DNA of 33,530 bases from an uncultured Eubacterium sp. (GTDB lineage: Bacteria; Bacillota; Clostridia; Lachnospirales; Lachnospiraceae), in assembly GCA_947385775.1 (NCBI GenBank), contig CANDMI010000042.1:1-33530 (forward strand). Reading direction: 5' to 3'. How positions within the stretch are numbered: the first letter of the stretch is position 1; every line of letters starts with the position of its first letter. The notes beneath the pieces were generated by a model. That model saw only the letters and a list, made by a program, of their open reading frames with translations. It was not told the DNA's origin and did not search any database. The translations under genes and the position numbers were made by a program. This document shows positions 26,854 to 33,335 of the stretch, in pieces.

Positions 26854-26929
26854 ACTTACGGTGATTGTCGATATATGATACAGCTGCGAATATAACTAAC
26901 AGCAACGTCAAAACTTCTAACGTATCCAT
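26852..26929 (-). CDS. 25-aa hydrophobic peptide, probable type I toxin
   Basis: The ATG at 26927-26929 has a strong ribosome binding site AAGGAGG five bases upstream. The product, MDTLEVLTLLLVIFAAVSYI followed by DNHRK, is a single membrane helix with a charged tail, the build of small holin-like or Fst/TxpA-type toxins in Firmicutes. The upstream arm of a 7-bp hairpin with GAAA tetraloop (26939-26956) lies against and partly within the ribosome binding site, a common way to restrain toxin translation. A convergent promoter produces an RNA overlapping the 3' end. Toxicity is inferred from architecture alone; a small structural membrane peptide is possible. Confidence 0.65.
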   Translation of the reverse strand: MDTLEVLTLLLVIFAAVSYIDNHRK

Positions 26930-27003
26930 ATGTACCTCCTTCCCGTTTCCGGAAAGTACAACCACCAGACTATCCCTACGATGCACTAATCTGACTATGA
27001 AAT

Positions 27004-27011
27004 ATTATAGC
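27004..27011 (-). promoter_or_regulatory. Extended -10 promoter of the toxin-like gene
   Basis: On the minus strand TGCTATAAT (hexamer 27004-27009); no good -35, as expected for an extended -10. The predicted start near 26997 gives a 68-nt leader. The MITE at 27042 begins just upstream. Confidence 0.6.
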
Positions 27012-27041
27012 ATATTGGAACGGAAAAGTGTATATAAAATT

Positions 27042-27205
27042 GTCTCAGTTCAGCCCACGCCATTCACAAAGGCGCGCTTATGCGCTTTCCGCTGCTTCGC
27101 AGCTACCTTTGTTCATAAGACGGCGTTCCCTCAGCCGATGTGAGCAGCCGAAAATTCGTGCAAGCACGATTCCCCGCTGTTCATATCGGCTGGCTGAACT
27201 GTAAC
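27042..27205. mobile_element. MITE-like element 3 (164 bp, 8-bp target duplication)
   Basis: Ends GTCTCAGTTCAGCC and GGCTGAACTGTAAC, flanked by ATAAAATT at 27034-27041 and 27206-27213. Nearly identical in sequence and equal in length to the element at 27612-27775. Internal palindromes are GCTGCTTCGCAGC, GGCGCGCTTATGCGC and TCGTGCAAGCACGA. Confidence 0.85.
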
Positions 27206-27235
27206 ATAAAATTTACAAAATTTTTAAATTAGAGC

Positions 27236-27264
27236 TTGCTTTTCTTATACGAAAGATGTAGAAT
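27236..27264 (+). promoter_or_regulatory. Promoter of small RNA copy 1
   Basis: TTGCTT (27236-27241), 17-base spacer, TAGAAT (27259-27264), preceded by an A/T-only stretch resembling an UP element. Confidence 0.8.
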
Positions 27265-27270
27265 AAAGTA

Positions 27271-27408
27271 GAACGTACATGGGGGATGAAAAGTTTTGCT
27301 TTGGAATGGGCAATTCTTATTACTGGATATTTTTGACATAATTTTATTACTTTTACAAAAGACAAAACTATTCCATATGCTTGCTCGTAATTCCCCATGT
27401 ACTTCTTT
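27271..27408 (+). ncRNA. Tandem small RNA, copy 1
   Basis: The start predicted from the promoter coincides with the 5' arm of a 12-bp closing helix, GTACATGGGGGA (27275-27286) with TTCCCCATGTAC (27391-27402). A second helix pairs TGGAATGG (27302-27309) with CTATTCCA (27368-27375), leaving a 58-nt apical region. The 3' half shares GGATATT, ATTACTTTTACA and AAACTATTCCA with copies 2 and 3. It has no open reading frame with a ribosome binding site. Family not recognised. Confidence 0.7.
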
Positions 27409-27531
27409 TATGAAAAAATCTAACTTTGTTTATGTGCTCTTTCTTCTATCAATAGAATCTGCTGATGTTTTTCATATGTTAATTTCCACTTTTTCACAAA
27501 AAAGATTGAGGCGTAAAATCACAGAATACTT

Positions 27532-27603
27532 GTTGCAGTTCAGCCCGCGCTTATTCATGCAAGCATGATTCGCCCATCTTACAGCCGATGGCTGAACTGT
27601 TAC
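27532..27603. mobile_element. MITE-like element 4 (72 bp, short form)
   Basis: Ends GTTGCAGTTCAGCC and GGCTGAACTGTTAC with a much shorter interior (GCGCTTATTCATGCAAGCAT), a deletion derivative of the family. Flanking AATACT occurs on both sides but an exact 8-bp duplication is not kept. Confidence 0.7.
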
Positions 27604-27611
27604 CAAATACT

Positions 27612-27775
27612 GTAACTGTTCAGCCCACGCCATTCACAAAGGCGCGCTTATGCGCTTTCCGCTGCTTCGCAGCTACCTTTGTTCATAAGACGGCGTTCCC
27701 TCAGCCGATATGAGCAGCTGAAAATTCGTGCAAGCACGATTTCCCGCTGCTCACATCGGCTGGCTGAACTGTTAC
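27612..27775. mobile_element. MITE-like element 5 (164 bp)
   Basis: Ends GTAACTGTTCAGCC and GGCTGAACTGTTAC, nearly identical to element 3. It starts eight bases after element 4, and AATACT flanks both sides (27606-27611 and 27776-27781). Confidence 0.8.
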
Positions 27776-27803
27776 AATACTTTCTCAAAATTAAATTTTT
27801 AGC

Positions 27804-27832
27804 TTGTTTTTTTTGTGATTATGGTGTATAAT
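27804..27832 (+). promoter_or_regulatory. Promoter of small RNA copy 2
   Basis: TTGTTT (27804-27809), 17-base spacer, TATAAT (27827-27832), with an A/T-only upstream stretch. Confidence 0.85.
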
Positions 27833-27838
27833 AAATCC

Positions 27839-27980
27839 ATACACGGGATATGGGAAAGCATAATCATAGAACAGTTGATTTTGAGGCTTGATATTTTTTA
27901 CTTACATGAAAACACATTACATTTTTACATAAGATAAAGCTGTTTTATTTGTTTATGTGGATCTCTCCCGTGTCGTTTTG
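27839..27980 (+). ncRNA. Tandem small RNA, copy 2
   Basis: Closing helix ACACGGGA (27841-27848) with TCCCGTGT (27966-27973), second helix ATAGAACAG (27866-27874) with CTGTTTTAT (27940-27948), and a 65-nt apical region. The second helix has different bases from copies 1 and 3 but still pairs, i.e. compensatory change. Shared blocks TTGATATT, ATTAC, TTTTACA and GATAAAGCT. The 3' end is T-rich; transcription may stop there or at the hairpin at 28016. Confidence 0.72.
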
Positions 27981-28015
27981 TTTTTATTGTTTTTATATGG
28001 ATGAATTTATTGAGG

Positions 28016-28052
28016 TCTGCGGTTATAACAATATAACGCAGATTATTTTTTT
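28016..28052 (+). terminator. Intrinsic terminator downstream of small RNA copy 2
   Basis: TCTGCGGTTATA (28016-28027) pairs with TATAACGCAGA (28032-28042), one base bulged, followed by TTATTTTTTT. Confidence 0.75.
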
Positions 28053-28139
28053 CGATAAATCTTTTACTTTAAGTCTTTTACTTTTCAAATACGCCAGTGA
28101 AAATTTTGCATTTTTGTAGTAGAAAAATAAAATTATGTC

Positions 28140-28168
28140 TTGTATTTTTTATGCAAATGATGTAGAAT
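28140..28168 (+). promoter_or_regulatory. Promoter of small RNA copy 3
   Basis: TTGTAT (28140-28145), 17-base spacer, TAGAAT (28163-28168), preceded by an A/T-rich stretch. Confidence 0.8.
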
Positions 28169-28174
28169 ATAGAA

Positions 28175-28308
28175 GACACGGGAATGAGATGCACAGCATT
28201 GGGATAGGTAATACGACTGCTTTAACTATTACTTGATATTACATACTAGATTTTACATTACAGATAAAGCTATTCCAAATGCCTATGTACATCTCTCCCG
28301 TGTTTTTT
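28175..28308 (+). ncRNA. Tandem small RNA, copy 3
   Basis: Closing helix ACACGGGA (28176-28183) with TCCCGTGT (28296-28303), extended by GAGATG/CATCTC and GCATT/AATGC, then TGGGATAG (28200-28207) with CTATTCCA (28270-28277) and a 62-nt apical region. The closing helix runs directly into TTTTTT, so it may also act as terminator. It shares TTGATATT, TTTTACATTA and GATAAAGCTATTCCA with its paralogues. Confidence 0.75.
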
Positions 28309-28428
28309 CATTTATTCTTTGTTTCTCGAAACTTCGTAATACGTTTTATCCCGCATTTCTTACCAGATCCAGTTTAAAAATAACATAACGATCACGCAAA
28401 GCTAAGACGCGCGTTCTCTTAATAAAAC

Positions 28429-28472
28429 AAAAAATCCCCCGGCATCTGACAGTCTCCTGTCAAATACCGGGG
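28429..28472 (-). terminator. Strong terminator of the surface-protein gene
   Basis: On the minus strand CCCCGGTATTTGACAG pairs with CTGTCAGATGCCGGGG (28457-28472 with 28437-28452), loop GAGA, followed by GATTTTTTG. Confidence 0.93.
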
Positions 28473-28477
28473 AAAAC

Positions 28478-28555
28478 GGGCCAAAGACCTTACTTCTAGT
28501 CTATGTATCATCCTGCCGCTTCGGCCCTATGGAAAAGCTTTCGAAAAAGCATTCC
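28478..28555 (-). other. Structured 3' UTR of the surface-protein mRNA
   Basis: Between stop codon and terminator are two further stems: GGAA-GCTTT / AAAGC-TTCC around TTCG (28531-28555), and GGGCCGAAG with CTTTGGCCC (28519-28527 with 28478-28486), enclosing 32 nt. I recognise no riboswitch class. A role in mRNA stability is a guess. Confidence 0.5.
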
Positions 28556-28561
28556 GTCTGA

Positions 28562-31500
28562 TTATTTTCCTTCTACTTTAAAGGTCTTTACCTTCCAAGC
28601 GTTGTCGTTATCTTTGATATCCGCCGCAGTTGTTACACTACTCTTAACAACATAAACGATTATTTCAACGTCTTTCTTTGCACCTGTAATTTCTGTTGGA
28701 GTAGACGTAAATTTATCTCTATTCGTCGCATCAAGAAGATTATTTACAAACCCATCAGATCCTACTTTTATGATAACATCATAATCTCCTGAAACCTTGG
28801 AATTATTTATAAATTTATCGTTTATATTTGCAACATCTGACAACTTAGCCGCTGAACCAGAAGTTACTGCTACGCTGGAGTTCAGCTTGGAAGCAACTGC
28901 GTTTACGATGCCGGCCGGATCACTGTTTGTTACACCACCTGCGACAACATTCTCTGGATTCTTCTCATCCTTACCATCTTTCTTTAAAGTCAATGCTGAT
29001 CCATTGCCGGTAGTTGCTGCAACTGGTTTAGCCTTTGTTTCAACATCTAAAGTTACATCTTTTGTTGCTTCAACTGTAACTAAATCAATAGCTTTATCTG
29101 TAATACCATCCTCATGTACAACCGCAATCGTAGAAGGATTCTTTACAGCTACATTGCTGATCGTGCCATTAATACCATTTGTAATCTCAACTTTTACGTT
29201 CTTATTTGCAACGTTGTTAACAGATAAGGTCGTAATTGTACCACTCTCATTCACAATCTTTGCGTTTGAGCTGCCAGTGTTTACTTCGACTAAGTCAATT
29301 GTAGCTCCGTTGTTTCTAAGTGTCTTGCTGGCAATTGCACGGATGTCTACCTTGCCGAATACTAAATTACCACTGTTAGATTTTATTGAATCCCAATCCG
29401 CATTCGGTGTGCTGATCTTAAGAGTTGCAATTCTGCTTTCCGTGGCAGTTGAATTTGTAATCCTGCATCTCGCGCCATCGGTAAAGGTAGCCTTTACTTC
29501 ACCTGAAATACTCTTACCATTTAATTCAATATCTACCGGACGAGTAATATTCAAGCCACCAGTAATATTCTCACTCAATATGATCTTGCGGTATTTATCG
29601 CTTCTGATCGCATTCTCGATAGCTGCCTTGTAATCTGTAAGACTATCGTTAAATGAGATATACTGTTCACTTCTATCATCGCCAAATACAGCGTCATCCG
29701 AGGTAGCACATACTACATCATGGTTATATGGCAGTGCCATTTCCACTAAGTCTGCCAATACCTGACCTGCACTGGATGTTACTCTGTTGCTAATTGTTAA
29801 TGTAATGTTTCTTCCCCCATTTGCATCGTCGATGACATATGCAGATCTCTTCGGTATTACGATCGTTACAGAATCAATTACATTCGAATGATCATCATAG
29901 CCTTCAATACCCTGCAATACATACGCATCAGATGGAACCTGGTTACTGTTGATCGAGTAATTACGCGCGTCAAATACGATCGAATTCTTGTTAACCGCAT
30001 TTGTAAACTTCACAAAGATGTAACGGTCGCCATTGTCGCCAGTTGCTTGCCCAGCGTCCCAATAGTTGCCAGACTGTGTGCCAAAACCATATTTCTTAGT
30101 TTTTGATACAGAAGCCCATGCTACTCTAAAGCCCGCTACGGTACCTGTTACTTCAAATGTCTTGCTGACTGTGCCTGTGTTGCCATAGTCATCGGAAATA
30201 CCGGTAATATGAAGCGTCCAGTCTTTTGCGCTTGGCAGCTCTTCTTCTGGCTCTACCGCTACAGACATATCGTCATCCGCTAAATCTACAAATTTGCCTT
30301 TGATTGTTCTTCCAACGGTTGGGCTGATAAACTGTGCCGCAGACTGCTGGATCCCTTTTTCCCAGGAAGCCGACTGCTTTACAGATGGCGTAGATCCTTC
30401 TTTATTTAAGCCCTTTGCACTGTTATCCTGACGAATCTTGATCGGCTCGCTGAATTTTACATTCGCTTTGGAGCCAGTCCAGGTCATCTCTGTCATTGTC
30501 GGAGCGGTCGTATCCGGAGCCTGCATCTTTGGATCAGCGGAAAGGTCATAGGAAATCTCTGACGCATTCTTCATGCCATTATCTTTGTTGATCAGTTTGT
30601 TTGCGCCGATCACAAGCTTATATTTATGGCCGTAGAAGTAATCATTGTATGTGGAGCCAAGCTCGCCATAAACCTTTGTCCAGTCCTTTGTCGTCTCTAC
30701 CAAATACTTCTCATCCGTAACCTTTGTTACACGGATTGGATTGTCGCCGTCTTTTGCGCCAATATTCTTATCATTCTCTCTTAACTGAAGAATGGATGTT
30801 TCATTTTGATTCGTCTCACTTGAAGTTTCCGAATCCGCATTCTTCACTTCGAAGAAATCATCGCTGAATACCTTTGCAACCGGAGCGTTGAACGTGATCA
30901 TGTACTGCTCTGGAGACTGTACCTCTACTTCCTTGATCGCCGGCTGTGTCGTATCGTCGTCAATATGGAAGTTCTTTGTATCTGTTGTGATAATATTGTT
31001 TACGCCGGATGTATTCGACGCCCAGTCACCGACATTCTGTACGGTCAGTATATTGTCGCCTACATCAAAACGCGGATAATCCACAATCTCTTTGTTATCA
31101 GAATCTTTAATCTTTCTTTCGCCTAATTTGATCGTAACAACGTTGCGGTCGTTCTCTCCGTCTTTGCCGGAGCCTACTGTAGCTTCCGCCGCCTTCCCAT
31201 CTTTGTCGCCCCACATATCCAAATTCAAGCCTCTGCCGCCAACCAGGTAATTTGAGGTCAAATCAGCTGCATGAGCTTTATTAAGAGCAGCAACATTTCC
31301 TGGAACCACCGCTTCGGAATATGTTACAATCAAGGTTCTGCGGCCTTGTGTCTCAACCTTCATTACACGCGGCGTCTCAGAATCCGTCAGTACAAATGTC
31401 TCTGTATAAGTCGTTGTCTTCTTTGTAGCCGGATCTGTCAACTGTACACGTACGCCGATATGTCTGTTATTTGACAACGGTTTGTTCACCAACACCTGCA

Positions 31501-32845
31501 GCGCACGATTATTTTCCGCAACTGCACGAAGGTTTACAACCTGACCTGCACCCTTTATTGACGGATCTGTAGTATAGCCATTTGTACTATTATTCTCTAC
31601 TGTGCCAAAGTTCTTGCTTGCAGCCTGCTGCGCAGTAATATCATCTAATACTTCAATCTTGACCTTGCTTGTGTCAATCTGGCCGTTTGTCTTGAAGTAA
31701 TCGTCTTCAATCGCATCCTGGAAGAACAAGGTAAGGCGGTCTGCGTAATTGGACTCTGCGCCGATTACGACTGGAGTAGAGATGCCTTCCAAAACCGGAG
31801 TCATGTTGATGTTGATCGTCTCTTTCTTACCTCTAAGGCCTTCTTCATCTGTGCCTTCCACACGGATGATCTCCGCTGTAACATGCGCTGTCTGCGCTAC
31901 ATCCAGCGCCACAGATTTCAGCACGTTTTCCGTCTTGCCTTCTGTTGTTACAACGTCCGGTCTGGAGAAGCTGCCGCGGTCAGTTGTGAAGCGGATCGTA
32001 TAGTTTTTGTCTTTGATCGTATTGCCGTTTGGATCTTTTACTTCGCAGACAATCGGCAGTTCCGCATAACCATCCGCTTTTAACTGGTTCTTTTCACTGG
32101 ATGATTTCAGCTCTAAGTGATAATCCTTTGTCGCATCCGCCTGCATTGTGAATGTCGCGGACAATGCGTCTACCGCTTTGCCTTCCGCATCCTTTAAGCC
32201 GGTTACGTTTAATGTATAGGTCTTGCCCGCTTCCGCGCCAGCCAGCGTCAAGGTAACCGTCATGCCGTCGCGCACTTCTACGTTTTCTACCGTTACGCCT
32301 TCTTCCGCAACCTTGAAGTTCTCTTTTACAAGAGTCGCTTGGTCAAGGACAGCCGAGAATTTTACGTCTACGTTTGTCTTAGATGTAGCTGTTGCCGAGC
32401 TGATCTTTACGCCTTCTGGTGTAGGCGGCGTTGGATCGTCAGTCCCTGGATCTACTGTAGTTGACTTTGGATTTACCGTTACTTTGCAGACTAATTTCTT
32501 CGTGTTATTCTTTTTCTTGTTGCTTGTCTTTAACTTAACGGTTACTTTTACGTTTTTGTGTTTCTTCTTGCAATTTTTTGCTTTCAGAACAACGGAAGTA
32601 GATTTCTTTGTAGCAGTTACAACGTCTTTCCTTGCGGAAGTCGCGCTTGTAACTTTCCACTTCAGGGAGTTGTTCTTAAGCTTCAGTGTCTTTTTCGCGC
32701 CAGCTTTTAATGTGACAGATTTTGCGCTTAACGCTACATATTTCGTAGCAGCGGAAGCTGTCGCCATATTCGCAGCTGACAGTGAGAATGCCATTGCAGC
32801 AGATAATGATACTGCGACCACTCTCGTCATGAAACTCTTTTTCAT
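28562..32845 (-). CDS. Large secreted surface protein, S-layer/Ig-like, 1427 aa
   Basis: The protein starts behind AAGGAGG with a signal peptide (KKSFMTRVVAVSLSAAMAFS..., cleavage near residue 33). Residues about 34-130 form a very Lys-rich Ig-like (Big_2-type) domain beginning TKYVALSAKSVTLKAGAKKT. An acidic Pro linker (DPGTDDPTPPTPEG) follows, then SbsA-like Ig domains (VDVKFSAVLDQATLVKENFKV and similar units near YMITFNAPVAKVF and ANVKFSEPIKI). The last 350 residues are Val/Asn-rich and look like a beta-helix (IELNGKSISGEVKATF onward). No LPXTG, SLH or C-terminal membrane helix is present, so attachment may depend on the cationic N-terminal domain. The strong promoter, 5' stem-loop and terminator suggest an abundant cell-surface protein. 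Confidence 0.9.
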   Translation of the reverse strand: MKKSFMTRVVAVSLSAAMAFSLSAANMATASAATKYVALSAKSVTLKAGAKKTLKLKNNSLKWKVTSATSARKDVVTATKKSTSVVLKAKNCKKKHKNVKVTVKLKTSNKKKNNTKKLVCKVTVNPKSTTVDPGTDDPTPPTPEGVKISSATATSKTNVDVKFSAVLDQATLVKENFKVAEEGVTVENVEVRDGMTVTLTLAGAEAGKTYTLNVTGLKDAEGKAVDALSATFTMQADATKDYHLELKSSSEKNQLKADGYAELPIVCEVKDPNGNTIKDKNYTIRFTTDRGSFSRPDVVTTEGKTENVLKSVALDVAQTAHVTAEIIRVEGTDEEGLRGKKETININMTPVLEGISTPVVIGAESNYADRLTLFFQDAIEDDYFKTNGQIDTSKVKIEVLDDITAQQAASKNFGTVENNSTNGYTTDPSIKGAGQVVNLRAVAENNRALQVLVNKPLSNNRHIGVRVQLTDPATKKTTTYTETFVLTDSETPRVMKVETQGRRTLIVTYSEAVVPGNVAALNKAHAADLTSNYLVGGRGLNLDMWGDKDGKAAEATVGSGKDGENDRNVVTIKLGERKIKDSDNKEIVDYPRFDVGDNILTVQNVGDWASNTSGVNNIITTDTKNFHIDDDTTQPAIKEVEVQSPEQYMITFNAPVAKVFSDDFFEVKNADSETSSETNQNETSILQLRENDKNIGAKDGDNPIRVTKVTDEKYLVETTKDWTKVYGELGSTYNDYFYGHKYKLVIGANKLINKDNGMKNASEISYDLSADPKMQAPDTTAPTMTEMTWTGSKANVKFSEPIKIRQDNSAKGLNKEGSTPSVKQSASWEKGIQQSAAQFISPTVGRTIKGKFVDLADDDMSVAVEPEEELPSAKDWTLHITGISDDYGNTGTVSKTFEVTGTVAGFRVAWASVSKTKKYGFGTQSGNYWDAGQATGDNGDRYIFVKFTNAVNKNSIVFDARNYSINSNQVPSDAYVLQGIEGYDDHSNVIDSVTIVIPKRSAYVIDDANGGRNITLTISNRVTSSAGQVLADLVEMALPYNHDVVCATSDDAVFGDDRSEQYISFNDSLTDYKAAIENAIRSDKYRKIILSENITGGLNITRPVDIELNGKSISGEVKATFTDGARCRITNSTATESRIATLKISTPNADWDSIKSNSGNLVFGKVDIRAIASKTLRNNGATIDLVEVNTGSSNAKIVNESGTITTLSVNNVANKNVKVEITNGINGTISNVAVKNPSTIAVVHEDGITDKAIDLVTVEATKDVTLDVETKAKPVAATTGNGSALTLKKDGKDEKNPENVVAGGVTNSDPAGIVNAVASKLNSSVAVTSGSAAKLSDVANINDKFINNSKVSGDYDVIIKVGSDGFVNNLLDATNRDKFTSTPTEITGAKKDVEIIVYVVKSSVTTAADIKDNDNAWKVKTFKVEGK

Positions 32846-32869
32846 TTCTTTTCCTCCTTAAAGATTACG

Positions 32870-32886
32870 CATACAGAAGCTGTATG
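32870..32886 (-). other. 5' UTR stem-loop of the surface-protein mRNA
   Basis: CATACAG and CTGTATG form a 7-bp stem with loop CTT about 12 nt after the predicted transcription start; possibly an mRNA-stabilising hairpin. Confidence 0.55.
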
Positions 32887-32903
32887 ACAGTTATTGTGAA
32901 CCA

Positions 32904-32932
32904 AGTATACAATATTCATTGAAAATTGTCCA
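32904..32932 (-). promoter_or_regulatory. Promoter of the surface-protein gene
   Basis: On the minus strand TGGACA (32927-32932), 17-base spacer, TATACT (32904-32909). Predicted start near 32897, leader about 52 nt. Confidence 0.8.
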
Positions 32933-33335
32933 TATTGAAATCTACCAAATCCATGCTGTTTTTGGAACAATTCTCGTGACTTTTGCCCGCTCCCATTCCA
33001 ACCCTAATTTTCCACCAGCCGGGGCCATCTTTGTCTGTGATACAAATGCGCCCTGCCTGTGCCTCTAAACAATGGGGCTTTGGCTCTGTCTGAATGCTGT
33101 ACCTCCCGGACTCACTATATAGTTACGGGGGGGCTGGACAAAAAAGTGGGGTGGATGAAATTTTTTTTTGTTTTTTCTAAAAAATATTTTTTTGCGATGA
33201 TTTTCTTTTGAAAATGCCGCATTTTCGGCGTTTTCATGGATGCTGTAAATATTTTATTTCGCTGGGGCGGGGGAGGGATCGTTTTTTTCGTTTCTTTCCT
33301 AAAATTATGAAATCGCTTTTGACCCGCTCTTTGTT
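32933..33335. other. Intergenic region without a convincing gene
   Basis: It holds homopolymer tracts (A/T runs near 33150-33200, G runs near 33126 and 33265) and a palindrome GAAAATGCCG/CGGCGTTTTC (33209-33235). A 60-codon minus-strand open frame (32916-33095) lacks a normal start codon. No promoter for the right-edge gene is expected here because only its 3' end is in the window. Confidence 0.5.

Noticed and set aside
27042-27775. Near-identical repeats considered as a CRISPR array
   Set aside because: There are only two full copies, 164 bp each, with terminal inverted repeats and target duplications; no short direct repeats with regular spacers, and no cas genes.
28473-28560. Riboswitch (for example cyclic di-GMP type) downstream of the surface gene
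   Set aside because: The conserved cores of the classes I know are missing, and the element lies after a stop codon with no following gene on that strand.
28797-29633. 278-codon plus-strand open frame opposite the surface protein
   Set aside because: It is antisense to a gene with a signal peptide, ribosome binding site and promoter. The hydrophobic, Phe/Ser/Thr/Val-rich translation is what a reversed Val/Asn/Lys-rich gene gives.
32223-32861. 212-codon plus-strand open frame over the N-terminus of the surface protein
   Set aside because: It is an antisense shadow of the Lys-rich domain (Lys codons read as Phe/Leu) and has no ribosome binding site.
32916-33095. Minus-strand frame of 60 codons starting at ATT behind GGGAGG
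   Set aside because: An ATT start is very rare outside infC, the frame overlaps the surface-gene promoter, and the translation resembles nothing I know.
33259-33277. G-rich tract as a G-quadruplex
   Set aside because: Only three runs of at least three G are present with a single-base spacing; the case is weak without a fourth tract.
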